Shown: positions 16,946 to 25,643 of the stretch, one piece after another | Layout: the number at the start of each line of letters is the position of its first letter | Position numbering within the stretch: position 1 is the stretch's first letter | DNA from: Pirellulaceae bacterium | GTDB lineage: Bacteria > Planctomycetota > Planctomycetia > Pirellulales > Pirellulaceae | DNA length: 64,000 bases | Assembly (NCBI GenBank): GCA_029243025.1 | Contig: JAQWSU010000009.1 | Span: 62,001 to 126,000 of the forward strand | Direction: 5' to 3' | Notes under the pieces: model-generated | What the model was told of the DNA's origin: nothing | The model's input: only the letters and a program-made list of their open reading frames with translations | The model's database searches: none | Made by a program: the position numbers and the translations under genes

Positions 16946-18019
16946 TCAATCTTGGGGTGACGGAGGCTGGTTGGCATGTTCAGCGTTGAAGACCGTCGGA
17001 TCAAAAGGATCGACACTCTGCACGTCGAGAGATTCTGCTGAATGGTTTGGCAAACGCTTGTCGCTGCTTGGGGATCGATTCTGCAGGGTGTTTCCGCTGC
17101 GCGTATTGCTCTGTTGACCGGATCGTGCAAACTCGAAGGCCGCCTCCGCTTCGTCTTGGATTTCCGCATCAGTTGGGTTTTTACTTTTGGTGACGAGTTT
17201 TACCCATTCGTACAGATGCTTAAATTGGACTGTCTCGTGCGCCTCAATCGGTGCGACTTTTGAATTGCCGTGAATTGAGCGGGCTTGTAACAGCAATGGG
17301 CTATTTTCAAACCGTTCGTTTTGCACCTGGTGGATCGCGGCCGCTAAATTTTTCCAGGTCAATTCGCGGTTTGGATTTCCTCGCAGGCTTCGCGTTAATT
17401 GGAAACCTGATCGAGTCGCGCTGCCATGGCAAGTCGTTTGACCACAACGATTGAGAATCAAGGGCTGAACCACACGCGTGAATTGCGGAACGGCAGACGC
17501 TGGCAGATTGTCAATTTGCCGTGTTTCGGAGTTTGACGCTTCCGGTGGTGATTTTGCTACCTTGGGACTTTTCTGTGACCTTGTTTGATCGCGAACCATC
17601 TTTCGCATCCGACTCTCGAGCGCACGCACGGCTGAGTTTCGGGGAGCAACACGATGGAGATAAACCAAACGATCGCCGGCAGATTCCGAAAGGCCGTATC
17701 TCAGACACCATTGAGCTAACCGCAGGTGTTGCTCAACATTTCCATCTTCAAGGCGTGACAATTTGCGACGGTAAGCTGCCTGGAAATCTTCCGAAATGAA
17801 ATCGACATCATTGAGTGAAACTCGGGTAACTCGTGCATCTCCGTCGGAAATCACCAGTCGCTGGTTTTCACTTTGCACAACCCCTTGCAAGACGTTTCCA
17901 TTTCGCAAGACGACAATCTTGCTCGTATGCCGAGGCAACTCTGCAGCAACAAGAGCACCTGCAGAAAACGCAAGTGCGGAGAGCAATGCAATACGAGGTG
18001 TGCGGCCTGATCCCTTCAT
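16946..18019 (-). CDS. Secreted protein with a C-x4-C-H (haem-like) motif
   Basis: This is a 357-residue exported protein. A signal peptide (about 8-26, ending VAA) is followed by a small beta domain (residues 33-75, VVLRNGNVLQGVV...VSLNDVDFIS). Next comes a helical repeat-like section (80-140), a charged linker, and a segment QPLILNRCGQTTCHG that resembles the cytochrome-c-like region of planctomycete secreted proteins, but with four residues between the cysteines. The C-terminal 80 residues are low-complexity Ser/Asn/Pro. Function unknown; covalent haem attachment is possible but not shown. The gene stands alone, and the next 479 bp before fae are non-coding. Confidence 0.6.
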   Translation of the reverse strand: MKGSGRTPRIALLSALAFSAGALVAAELPRHTSKIVVLRNGNVLQGVVQSENQRLVISDGDARVTRVSLNDVDFISEDFQAAYRRKLSRLEDGNVEQHLRLAQWCLRYGLSESAGDRLVYLHRVAPRNSAVRALESRMRKMVRDQTRSQKSPKVAKSPPEASNSETRQIDNLPASAVPQFTRVVQPLILNRCGQTTCHGSATRSGFQLTRSLRGNPNRELTWKNLAAAIHQVQNERFENSPLLLQARSIHGNSKVAPIEAHETVQFKHLYEWVKLVTKSKNPTDAEIQDEAEAAFEFARSGQQSNTRSGNTLQNRSPSSDKRLPNHSAESLDVQSVDPFDPTVFNAEHANQPPSPQD

Positions 18020-18190
18020 AGTGGGCGGAGGTTAGAAGAAGGCGATCCAAGCGTCAAGAGCTATCAGAGTGCTGGCGCTCAGCTGCCAGCAGCTGGCTCG
18101 ACAAACGCTTTCCGCTCGAGTGGTCAAGCTGGTTCGCTTTGTTTCGTTTCTCCGTTGCGCCTTTATCACAGAAATTCGCGACAAAGTGCT

Positions 18191-18230
18191 GTGCTGGGAC
18201 TCGGTGTGCTGGGACTCGGTGTGCTGGAGT
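18191..18230. repeat. 15-bp tandem repeat, about 2.7 units
   Basis: Two exact copies of gtgctgggactcggt (18191-18205, 18206-18220) are followed by a partial third copy. The repeat is non-coding. Confidence 0.85.
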
Positions 18231-18440
18231 TCTGAGCGGGTAGCGGCGAAGGCCGTGGATGCAGAAGGCGACCCGAATCGACCCACTGAGGAGAGGCGGG
18301 GCGATTTCCCCTGGGCCCTTGGCTGGGAGGGCTGCCGTGAGGCAATATTTTCTGCCGGATTATTGGGCGGTAGCTCTTACCTAAACCGCCGAGTCTTCGA
18401 ACGGGTTCGCGACCTACTTGAAATCGCCTTTGGTTATGTT

Positions 18441-18476
18441 AATTTCTGCTGCTTCGGGTTGCTTATAATTGACAGT
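18441..18476 (+). promoter_or_regulatory. Possible fae promoter (TATAAT box)
   Basis: A perfect TATAAT lies at 18464-18469, about 30 bp before the fae start codon. The -35 region at normal spacing (18441-18446, aatttc) is a poor match, so an activator or another sigma factor may be involved. Confidence 0.35.
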
Positions 18477-18498
18477 CAATCGAACGGAGATACAAACT

Positions 18499-18996
18499 AT
18501 GTCCATGTTTATCGGCGAAGCTCTGGTGGGTGATGGGAACGAGATCGCTCACATCGATCTGATCATTGGTGACAAGGAAGGCCCTTCAGGGATCGCCTTT
18601 GCCAACGGTTTGGCACGTCAAAGCGAAGGGCATTCCAATCTACTCGCCGTGCTTGCGCCGAACATTGCGGTCAAGCCAGCGACGGTGATGATCACGAAGG
18701 TCACGATCAAGGGTGCCAAGCAAGCGGTACAAATGTTCGGTCCAGCCCAGGCGGCAGTCGCTCGAGCCGTTGCTGATTCGGTTGCCGAAGGCGTGATTCC
18801 CAAGGATAAGTGCGAAGACTATGTGATTACCTGTGGCGTCTTCATTCATTGGGAAGCTGAAGACAACCAGAAGATTTATCAATACAACTACGAAGCGACG
18901 AAGCTGGCGATTGCCAATGCTATGGGCGGTACGCCTTCCGCGGATGAAATGTTGGCCGCCAAAGACGAAGCGAAACATCCTTTCCAAGGATTTTAG
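18499..18996 (+). CDS. fae: Formaldehyde-activating enzyme
   Basis: This 165-residue cytoplasmic enzyme condenses formaldehyde with tetrahydromethanopterin (H4MPT) to methylene-H4MPT. The sequence is near full family length. It carries the conserved start [12 protein letters not shown] and AHIDLIIG (His18 matches the catalytic His17 of the Methylorubrum enzyme), plus [19 protein letters not shown] and [22 protein letters not shown] 18499 follows GGAG by nine bases; an upstream in-frame TTG-type start at 18469 is unlikely. A hairpin terminator follows, then a methylene-H4MPT dehydrogenase gene, the next step of the same pathway. Confidence 0.95.
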   Translation: MSMFIGEALVGDGNEIAHIDLIIGDKEGPSGIAFANGLARQSEGHSNLLAVLAPNIAVKPATVMITKVTIKGAKQAVQMFGPAQAAVARAVADSVAEGVIPKDKCEDYVITCGVFIHWEAEDNQKIYQYNYEATKLAIANAMGGTPSADEMLAAKDEAKHPFQGF

Positions 18997-19027
18997 GCGG
19001 TCGTGTCTTCGTTGATCATGATGATTT

Positions 19028-19070
19028 CAGCCTTCGGGGCTCTTGATTGAGCAGCGAGGGCTGTTTTTTT
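19028..19070 (+). terminator. Intrinsic terminator after fae
   Basis: The arms CAGCCTTCG (19028-19036) and CGAGGGCTG (19055-19063) form a 9-bp stem with one G-U pair, followed at once by seven T. This is a good rho-independent terminator, suggesting fae can be transcribed as a single-gene unit. Confidence 0.75.
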
Positions 19071-19169
19071 GCGACTCGAGAAAGGTGAACGCGTTGGAGC
19101 GTCGCTCGATTCTTGCAGTTTTGATTGAGTGAAATACGACGATTCCGTGAGACAACAAAGGCAGAGTCC

Positions 19170-20045
19170 ATGAGTAAAGCAAAGATATTGGTACAGCTCG
19201 ATCCCGATCCCCATGCGAGTGTGTTTGATGCAGTCGTTGCGGTCGATGCGGGAGTCGACCATTTGTTGCAGTATCATCAAGTCACCGCTGATCAGGTTCG
19301 CGATCTGGTGCATGGAACGATGTTTACTCGCGGAATTAATGACCTGTCCAGTACGGCGATTTTTGTAGGTGGATCGAATGTGGCTGCGGGAGAGGCTTTA
19401 CTGTCCGCAATTGAGAAGACCTTTTTTGGTCCGATGCGAGTTTCCGTGCTGATGGATGCCAATGGGGCGAACACGACGGCTGCAGCGGCGGTGGTGGCCG
19501 CTGGCCGTCACCTTGATTTCAGTCAGACTCAAGCTCTCGTTTTGGCGGGAACAGGACCTGTCGGCCAACGTGCGGCTCGTTTATTGTCTGCTGCGGGAGC
19601 ACGCGTTCGACTGGCCTCCCGCGATCCGATGAGAGCCGCATCCGCTTGTGAAGCTATTCGTGCACGCGTGCCGTCGGCGCAACTGGAGCCGATTGGAATC
19701 CAAGCCGACACGCAATTGCAGGCAGCGCTCGAGGGAACTCAGCTCGTAATCGCTGCTGGAGCGGCAGGAATCCAATTATTGGATGAAGCGAGTCGCCAAT
19801 CGTGTAAATCACTTCAGGTGGCGATCGATCTCAATGCTGTTCCACCCGTGGGGATTGAAGGCATTGAAGTGATGGATGCGGCTGTCGAACGCCAGGGGGT
19901 GATTGGCTACGGCGCCATCGGTGTTGGCGGTACGAAGATGAAGATTCACAAGGCAGCCCTGCGTCGTCTGTTCGTCGACAACGAGCAAATACTCGATGCC
20001 GAGGCCATTTACTCGCTGGGATGTGAATTGGAAGCTCAGTCCTGA
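19170..20045 (+). CDS. mtdC: Methylene-tetrahydromethanopterin dehydrogenase (MtdC/MtdB-like)
   Basis: This 291-residue protein oxidises methylene-H4MPT to methenyl-H4MPT with NAD(P). Its N-terminal part (FDAVVAVDAGVDHLLQY) and the Rossmann segment VLAGTGPVGQRAARLL (about 125-140) followed by RLASRDP fit the MtdA/MtdB/MtdC family. The C-terminal GYGAIGVGGTKMKIHKAAL stretch is also typical. The mtdC name is used because planctomycetes carry that clade; the exact clade and cofactor cannot be fixed by reading. ATG 19170 lies behind a weak GCAGAG ribosome site. It lies 173 bp after fae with a terminator between, and runs convergent to the Omp85 barrel gene (6-bp gap). Confidence 0.88.
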   Translation: MSKAKILVQLDPDPHASVFDAVVAVDAGVDHLLQYHQVTADQVRDLVHGTMFTRGINDLSSTAIFVGGSNVAAGEALLSAIEKTFFGPMRVSVLMDANGANTTAAAAVVAAGRHLDFSQTQALVLAGTGPVGQRAARLLSAAGARVRLASRDPMRAASACEAIRARVPSAQLEPIGIQADTQLQAALEGTQLVIAAGAAGIQLLDEASRQSCKSLQVAIDLNAVPPVGIEGIEVMDAAVERQGVIGYGAIGVGGTKMKIHKAALRRLFVDNEQILDAEAIYSLGCELEAQS

Positions 20046-20051
20046 ACGGGG

Positions 20052-21716
20052 TTAACGACCGAACCCGACGAAGAAGCTGAAGTTTTGGATGCGATCTGTT
20101 TGCTCTCGCGCGATCGGCACGGCCAGATCCAATGCAATCGGAGCGGGACCCATTGCGGGTACTGATACTCGCAAACCTGCACCAACCGCGACGCGGAAGT
20201 CTTCCTGATTGATTTCGATCTTCTCTTCAATCGTACCGAAGTCGCAGAAGACAACACCCTTCAGCATGTCATCTGCGGTGATGGGGAACATGTATTCGGT
20301 CGAACCCAGAAAGCTGAATTCACCACCCACATAAACGCCATCTTGTTGAGGTGTTGCACTGCGAAAACGAAATCCGCGAAGCGTCGAATAGCCACCCGCG
20401 AAGAAGTTTTCGTAGAGTGGTGTTTGAGATCCGGAAAACCCAGTGCGAAGCGAGGTTCCTAGCACGTGCCGCCCGGAACCATCCGGCCGTTCCTTGATGA
20501 GAAAATAACGTCGGTAGTCAGCAATCGCTCGAGGATAGGCAAAGGTGCCGAATACTTGTTCAAATGTTAGTTCGAACAAGTGACCTTCGGTGGGAGCAAA
20601 AGCCGAGTCGCGGGTGTCATGAGTCATTGTCAAGCGACCGCTGTAGAGACTGCTGTCGCCGAGTACCTCCTCGAGGTCCGGTACACCACGCACACGAGGG
20701 TCGTTGACGTTGACGTTCTCTAATCGCATCCCTGCACTCAAGGAAAGGTCGGGCGTCAGACGATAACCCAATCCAATTCTTCCACCCAGGCGTTGTTCGT
20801 CCCAGTCGTAATAGCGGCGATCGTAGAGAAAACCGCTTAGATTTAAGCTGATGTTCGTATCAAACAGGTAGGGTTCCGTGAAGTTCACCAAGTATCGCTG
20901 AAGTTCATTTCCCGGGATGGCTTCGATTCGAAGCCGTTGTCCGCCGCCTCGCCAGGCGGTTCCATTTACGACATCGTTGATTCCACGTGGGAATCTTTTC
21001 CAGTCAAAATTGTATTCGTCGATCACGACTTGAGCCGTGAGGCCCGCATCGGAATTGACGCCGACGCCGAACATGAATCGACCCGTTTGTTGTTCACGCA
21101 CGTTCACGATGAGATCCGCAAATCGACCCGTAAATGGTTGCGGGCCAACGAGGTCATTGGGGCCGGGCGTCAGGACTGGCTCCCCGCTGGGGCCGACCGG
21201 ATAGTTACCCGCATAGGGCGGATTGTTAGGGCCCGGTGGCAAGGCGTAATTGCCAGGGGTTGCACCAGCTGGCGGTGGAATGTACTCGCCCTGAGGGGGA
21301 GCCCCATAGGTGGGAGCTGCCCCGTACGGAGCAGGAGTGCTGCCCTGGGGGGGAGCACCATATTGAGGAGTGAATTGAGCCGGTTGAACGGCCGAATCCT
21401 GTACTTGGTTCTGCTGGTTCACCGGAGGTGGCAACTGTTTGACACCCGACACGGCCATGGGAGTCCGAGAGTAAGTGTCGCTTTCGCCAAACTGCGAATC
21501 GAAGCCACCGGAGGGTTGCTGCCCCCGAATGATCGGTCGCTGCGTTGAACTCGGCTTTTGCGGAGTCACCGACGGAGCAGGGTTCATACCTGGGATCGTC
21601 GGCGCGGGGGTCCAGGTGGCGCACCCGCTCACCGCCAGCGAGCTGAGCATCGCGATTGCGAATCGTAGATGTGCGTTATAAATAGTCGTCAACTTTCGCT
21701 TCCTTGCTTGGGTCAA
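20052..21716 (-). CDS. Omp85/BamA beta-barrel on a lipoprotein-like N-terminus
   Basis: This 554-residue protein contains the 16-strand D15/Omp85 barrel (about residues 215-554), including GGYSTLRGFRFRS, which matches the conserved (V)RGF motif of loop L6, and the final strand FSFFVGFGR. It lacks full POTRA repeats. Instead it begins with a positively charged n-region and a lipobox-like end (AVSGC, Cys32). A Pro/Gly/Tyr-rich linker with YGAPPQG-type repeats follows (about 105-190). The start is TTG 21716, 10 bp after the upstream gene, with GAGG overlapping that gene's stop. POTRA repeats are supplied by that upstream gene, so the two may form one split assembly factor. Confidence 0.82.
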   Translation of the reverse strand: MTQARKRKLTTIYNAHLRFAIAMLSSLAVSGCATWTPAPTIPGMNPAPSVTPQKPSSTQRPIIRGQQPSGGFDSQFGESDTYSRTPMAVSGVKQLPPPVNQQNQVQDSAVQPAQFTPQYGAPPQGSTPAPYGAAPTYGAPPQGEYIPPPAGATPGNYALPPGPNNPPYAGNYPVGPSGEPVLTPGPNDLVGPQPFTGRFADLIVNVREQQTGRFMFGVGVNSDAGLTAQVVIDEYNFDWKRFPRGINDVVNGTAWRGGGQRLRIEAIPGNELQRYLVNFTEPYLFDTNISLNLSGFLYDRRYYDWDEQRLGGRIGLGYRLTPDLSLSAGMRLENVNVNDPRVRGVPDLEEVLGDSSLYSGRLTMTHDTRDSAFAPTEGHLFELTFEQVFGTFAYPRAIADYRRYFLIKERPDGSGRHVLGTSLRTGFSGSQTPLYENFFAGGYSTLRGFRFRSATPQQDGVYVGGEFSFLGSTEYMFPITADDMLKGVVFCDFGTIEEKIEINQEDFRVAVGAGLRVSVPAMGPAPIALDLAVPIAREQTDRIQNFSFFVGFGR

Positions 21717-21726
21717 CGGATCAGCC

Positions 21727-23160
21727 TCAATAAGAAGAGTCTTGACCGCGGTCGGGTTGTCGAGCTAATTGCGTGCCTTCCGTCAGTTCCGGTGGGCGAA
21801 TCGCAATCGAGGGCGCGATTCCTTGAGCCGGATCACTCAGAAACAATTGAGAAGATCGTAGACGCCGTTCACTGGAGCGGATTTCGCGAATATCGATAAT
21901 GTCGTTTGGTGTCAAAGATAGACGATTGATCACCACATTACGACGCGTGTGCGGATTCTCACCATCAATGTTGACCAAAATTCGACCCACGCGATACTGA
22001 TCGCCTTCATCAATGTCATACACTAAATCAAGCATCCCAGGCTCCTCAAGAAAACGTGGGTCGGCATTGATGTCCGCGTGGATATAGCCTTGGCTGCCGT
22101 AGGTGTCTCGTAACGCATTAAGATCTCGGTTTAGCTTGCGACGATCGAAGAAATCGCCAGGCTCAAATTCGAGGCGGGTTGCTAAGGAGTCTTCTGTGAA
22201 GGTGCGATTGCCAACCAACGAGACATTGCGAATCTTGTATCGCGGCCCTTCGTCGATGATGAAAGTCAGTGTCAGCCATTTTCCGGAATCGTTGAAGTCC
22301 AAGTAACGACCAACACGCGCCTTGAAATAGCCGAGGCTGCGATAATAAGCCGTTAGTCGCTCTTGATCCTGGTCGATTTGATCTCGGTCGACTTGACCCT
22401 TGAAGAACCACGCGATGCCCGGTTTGGATTTGATTTGGGTTCTCAAACGACTGTCTGAAACAATCGTGTTGCCCTCAAAGCGGGTGCGGAAAACACGCTG
22501 TTGCTTGCCTTCGTAGATGGCGAATGTGACACCCTGGTCACCCGGCTTATCACCTTCTTTGATTCGTACATCCGCATCGCTGAAGCCTCGTTTCAGATAA
22601 GATTCTTGGATCTTGCGCTTCGCTTCTTCGACTCGATACTGGTGCATCGATTCGCCTTTCGCAATTTCGCAAGCTTTACCAAGAGATCGGTCCGAAACTT
22701 TTTTGTTGCCTTCAAACTTTACATAGCGGATGATCGGCAGTTCAAAGACTTCGAATGTGACCTCGATTCCACCCTCCGGCATCCGCTTACGGTAGGTGCG
22801 GACGTTGCGGAACATGCCCGTTGAAGACAGGCGACGAACATCGGCTTGTACGGTTTCCGGATCAAAGTCCCGACCTATTCGCGTTTGCAGGTGCGGGCGA
22901 ATACGGCTTTCATCCAACGCGTCATTGCCGATTATCTTCACCGCGACAATCGGCTTGCCTTGATTGACGCGTTCGATCACCGGGGGTTGGTAAGTCGGCC
23001 GTTCTTCTGCTTTGCCCGGGAGCGGAGACTGTCCCATACCGCGGCCACCCATTCCGCCAAATTGAGCATAGCATTGGCTGCCAAGCCCAACTGCCAGGGC
23101 GGCGGCAAATAAATGGCACAAAAGGCCACGACGAATCGATGTTGTTGATAGGTTTTGCAT
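21727..23160 (-). CDS. POTRA-repeat protein, periplasmic half of a split BamA
   Basis: This 477-residue exported protein has a signal peptide (about 10-32, ending CYAQ), a short Gly/Met stretch and then about five POTRA repeats (residues 55-430). Typical cores are visible: VAVKIIGNDALDESRIR, YVKFEGNKKVSDRSLGKA, TRFEGNTIVSDSRLRTQI, NVSLVGNRTFTEDSLATRL and ILVNIDGENPHTRRNVVINRL. It stops without a barrel in a Ser/Gln/Pro-rich tail. The barrel is in the next gene, 10 bp downstream on the same strand. Together they match BamA (outer-membrane protein insertion) in order and domain content. Initiation at ATG 23160 is clear. Confidence 0.85.
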   Translation of the reverse strand: MQNLSTTSIRRGLLCHLFAAALAVGLGSQCYAQFGGMGGRGMGQSPLPGKAEERPTYQPPVIERVNQGKPIVAVKIIGNDALDESRIRPHLQTRIGRDFDPETVQADVRRLSSTGMFRNVRTYRKRMPEGGIEVTFEVFELPIIRYVKFEGNKKVSDRSLGKACEIAKGESMHQYRVEEAKRKIQESYLKRGFSDADVRIKEGDKPGDQGVTFAIYEGKQQRVFRTRFEGNTIVSDSRLRTQIKSKPGIAWFFKGQVDRDQIDQDQERLTAYYRSLGYFKARVGRYLDFNDSGKWLTLTFIIDEGPRYKIRNVSLVGNRTFTEDSLATRLEFEPGDFFDRRKLNRDLNALRDTYGSQGYIHADINADPRFLEEPGMLDLVYDIDEGDQYRVGRILVNIDGENPHTRRNVVINRLSLTPNDIIDIREIRSSERRLRSSQLFLSDPAQGIAPSIAIRPPELTEGTQLARQPDRGQDSSY

Positions 23161-23486
23161 GCGGAGCTCTACGACACCTCTACGGCGACGGTTCGAAATA
23201 TCGATCCATGAGACACTAACGAATTGATGCTGAGATCACGCCACGATCGGCGCGGTCCGACAAGTTGGTCCCCCATTTACTTGATTGCGTATTCTGGGAC
23301 AAGTCGAGTTCCAAGGATTCCTCGTTGCATTCTGCTAACCCCTCACCTCTGACGAGCTCGCAATCTCCGTCCGGCGACGTCACTGAGAGAATGGATTGCT
23401 TCTTTCTTCGCTAGAATTTAGGATGATGCAACGCTGTCGCTGCATTGCGGGTATCCTTCTAAGCATCGCCCAAGCGAGAAAGAATC
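23161..23486. other. 326-bp divergent intergenic region
   Basis: This region lies between the POTRA gene (minus) and the SGNH hydrolase gene (plus). A TAGAAT hexamer at 23412-23417 could be a -10 box for the plus gene, without a good -35. No other structure was seen. Confidence 0.4.
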
Positions 23487-24191
23487 ATGGTTGACATTCG
23501 CGCCCAATTCTTCGTCGTGTTGCTGGTCCTGGGTTGGATGCCATGGCTGGATCAAGAAATGCTTACGGCAGCTGAGCCCAGTCGTTGGGAAAAGACGATT
23601 GCGGCTTTTGAACAGCAGGATCAGAAGATGCCCCCCGCTCCCGAGGGCGTGCTGTTTGTGGGTAGTTCGAGTATTCGGATGTGGGACCTTGCACGGTCGT
23701 TTCCGAATTTAAAAACGATTAATCGTGGGTTTGGCGGTTCCCAAATGAGCGATGTGCTGGAGTTTTACGATCGTATCGTGAAGCCCTATCGCCCAGCTGT
23801 CATCGTTCTCTACGAAGGAGATAATGACATTGCAGCCGGTGAATCGGCTGAGTTGGTTGCAGCGGAATATCGACGGCTCATCAGGGAAATTCACACCGAT
23901 CTACCCAAAACTCGCGTCGTGTTCGTTTCCATTAAACCAAGTCTCAAACGCTGGGATATCTATCCGTCCATGAAGTCAGCCAATGATGAAATCCGAGCGA
24001 TTACCGAGCAGGATGCGCGATTAGAGTTTGTTGATGTGAGTGAGGTGATGTTGGGCCCGGATGGTAAGCCCGTCAAATCGCTCTTCTTGCCGGACGGGCT
24101 TCATCTGAATCAGGAGGGCTATGATCGTTGGTCCAAACTGGTGAGACCTCATTTGAAAACGGACGCCAGGAGATCATCAGTCGATCGTTAA
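23487..24191 (+). CDS. Secreted SGNH/GDSL-family esterase
   Basis: This is a 234-residue exported hydrolase. The signal peptide spans about residues 1-29. All four SGNH blocks can be seen: FVGSSSIRMW with the nucleophile Ser in residues 61-63, GFGGSQ with the oxyanion Gly, YEGDND with Asn113, and DGLHLN with the Asp/His pair near residue 212. The family removes acyl groups from sugars, lipids or peptidoglycan; the substrate here is not evident. It runs convergent to the zinc-ribbon gene with only 7 bp between stops. Confidence 0.85.
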   Translation: MVDIRAQFFVVLLVLGWMPWLDQEMLTAAEPSRWEKTIAAFEQQDQKMPPAPEGVLFVGSSSIRMWDLARSFPNLKTINRGFGGSQMSDVLEFYDRIVKPYRPAVIVLYEGDNDIAAGESAELVAAEYRRLIREIHTDLPKTRVVFVSIKPSLKRWDIYPSMKSANDEIRAITEQDARLEFVDVSEVMLGPDGKPVKSLFLPDGLHLNQEGYDRWSKLVRPHLKTDARRSSVDR

Positions 24192-24198
24192 CGGTTGA

Positions 24199-25494
24199 TT
24201 AGAAATCCGGAGCGATGGCAGCGGTTTTTTTTAAGGCGATATGAAGGCCTTCCCACACGATCGGACCTGTACCGCTGAATCCGTTTATTTTGCGATTGGG
24301 TTCGTTAATGATCGCTCCAAATGCTAGAACTTGATCACCCACCTCGTAGGCTTGGCGGACATCGGTGATCGGGTTGCGTTCACACACCAGTCGAATGTTG
24401 GTCTCCGATTTTGACGGAAAACGAATGGTGGAAAAGTACAAATTGTCCTGAGCCTCGATCGCGATAACCTCTCCGGCAATCGTAATTCCGTCAGTAACTC
24501 GGGACGAATAGTTGATCCAGGTCCCAGCAGCCTTGCCGACCAGTTCTAATTGGTCGGGTGAATTTGAGATACGTGTCAATAAGGCTTCGGATGCTTGCAT
24601 CATGCGGCCAATGTGAGGGTCATCCATGTTCACGAACGTCACCACTTCACCGATTTCGCAAAGTCGTTGATAGAGTCTTCGCAATTGAGTTCGCCTGGTT
24701 TCTCGATCAACGTCGGTGTCGTTGTATTCTTCCAGCTGAATCCGCACGTCAGCCAAGAGGTTTCGCAGTTCACTTGCAGGATAGGAAGGCGGGTCTTTTA
24801 GTCGAGTGGCGGCGGGCGGTGTCGCTGGCGGAATTGCCGTCACGGGGGCCGCCGAGCTGGCTAATGAGCCGTCGATGTTGAAATGTTTATCGTTGCCCAA
24901 ATCCGAGTCAGGGGGTAGCGGGTCGAGAAGTTTGAGATCGCCGGTTAGCTGCTTGTACTCAGATTCGGGCTTGTCATCTAAATCTCCTGCTGGAGTCTGT
25001 GCTTTCTTTTGTCGAAGTTCTTCGGGAACGACAAAAGAGAGCCATGTGGGCACATGAGCAGCTACCTGAAGGGGGTCACGTCGCAGTCCACTCGGAAGCC
25101 ACCAAAGCACTAGTTGAGCGATGATGATTCCAGTCAGTCCTCCCAGAAATACCTTGAGTAGCTCCAGTTTGACACTCGGATTGCGACGCGAATTAGCCCG
25201 TGCCCGCGTTGCCGCTTGTGTTTGCATCGAAGTGACGTCAGTGAGCTGGGGTATCGATTCCTTCGTGGCTTGATTCGTTGCGGATTGGAACTCCCGACTT
25301 TGCCCCTGGTCAGCTGCCGCCGAGTCGTCGAGGGAGGAATTCGACACAATCTGTAACATGGGCACATCGAGGCGGATGAGTGATGACGAGGCGAAGTGGT
25401 GATCGCAGCTGGGGCATCGTAAGGTGACGATTTTCTGATGTTCGGGAGCTAATACAAGCTGTTGGCAATTCGGGCACTTCGCAGGAAGATTCAT
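24199..25494 (-). CDS. Zinc-ribbon membrane protein of unknown function
   Basis: This 431-residue protein has an N-terminal zinc ribbon (Cys7, Cys10, Cys27, Cys30; CPNC and CPSC) on the cytoplasmic side, a Ser/Gln-rich linker, and one membrane segment at about 118-138 (LGGLTGIIIAQLVLWWLP). A Pro/Ala linker and a C-terminal domain (about 245-431) follow, with helical EYNDTDVDRETRR and a beta-rich part (GITIAGEVIAIEAQDNLYFSTIRF) like an OB-type fold. The architecture of a short zinc ribbon before a single membrane pass recurs in planctomycete proteins. No function can be assigned. The start ATG is clear. Confidence 0.6.
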   Translation of the reverse strand: MNLPAKCPNCQQLVLAPEHQKIVTLRCPSCDHHFASSSLIRLDVPMLQIVSNSSLDDSAAADQGQSREFQSATNQATKESIPQLTDVTSMQTQAATRARANSRRNPSVKLELLKVFLGGLTGIIIAQLVLWWLPSGLRRDPLQVAAHVPTWLSFVVPEELRQKKAQTPAGDLDDKPESEYKQLTGDLKLLDPLPPDSDLGNDKHFNIDGSLASSAAPVTAIPPATPPAATRLKDPPSYPASELRNLLADVRIQLEEYNDTDVDRETRRTQLRRLYQRLCEIGEVVTFVNMDDPHIGRMMQASEALLTRISNSPDQLELVGKAAGTWINYSSRVTDGITIAGEVIAIEAQDNLYFSTIRFPSKSETNIRLVCERNPITDVRQAYEVGDQVLAFGAIINEPNRKINGFSGTGPIVWEGLHIALKKTAAIAPDF

Positions 25495-25643
25495 GACACC
25501 ATCAACTCGAAATGAGGGTCGCGTGAAGAACGATTTGTCAGCATCCGTACGTGCGTGATCGCCCCCGATTGGGATTCGCCCATCGGAAGCGTTGAATGCC
25601 TCATTCTATCAGCCCATTTGGCGAATCGTAGGCTGATTGCTTT

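Larger units (their letters stand above)
18020..18498. other. 479-bp intergenic region upstream of fae
   Basis: I see no supported gene. It contains a 15-bp tandem repeat (18191-18230) and, close to fae, a TATAAT hexamer at 18464-18469 placed to give a leader of about 20 bases. The middle part is GC-rich and unstructured to my eye. Confidence 0.5.

Noticed and set aside
20937-21548. 203-codon plus-strand frame
   Set aside because: It is the antisense of the Omp85 barrel gene; its composition reflects that gene's codon bias.
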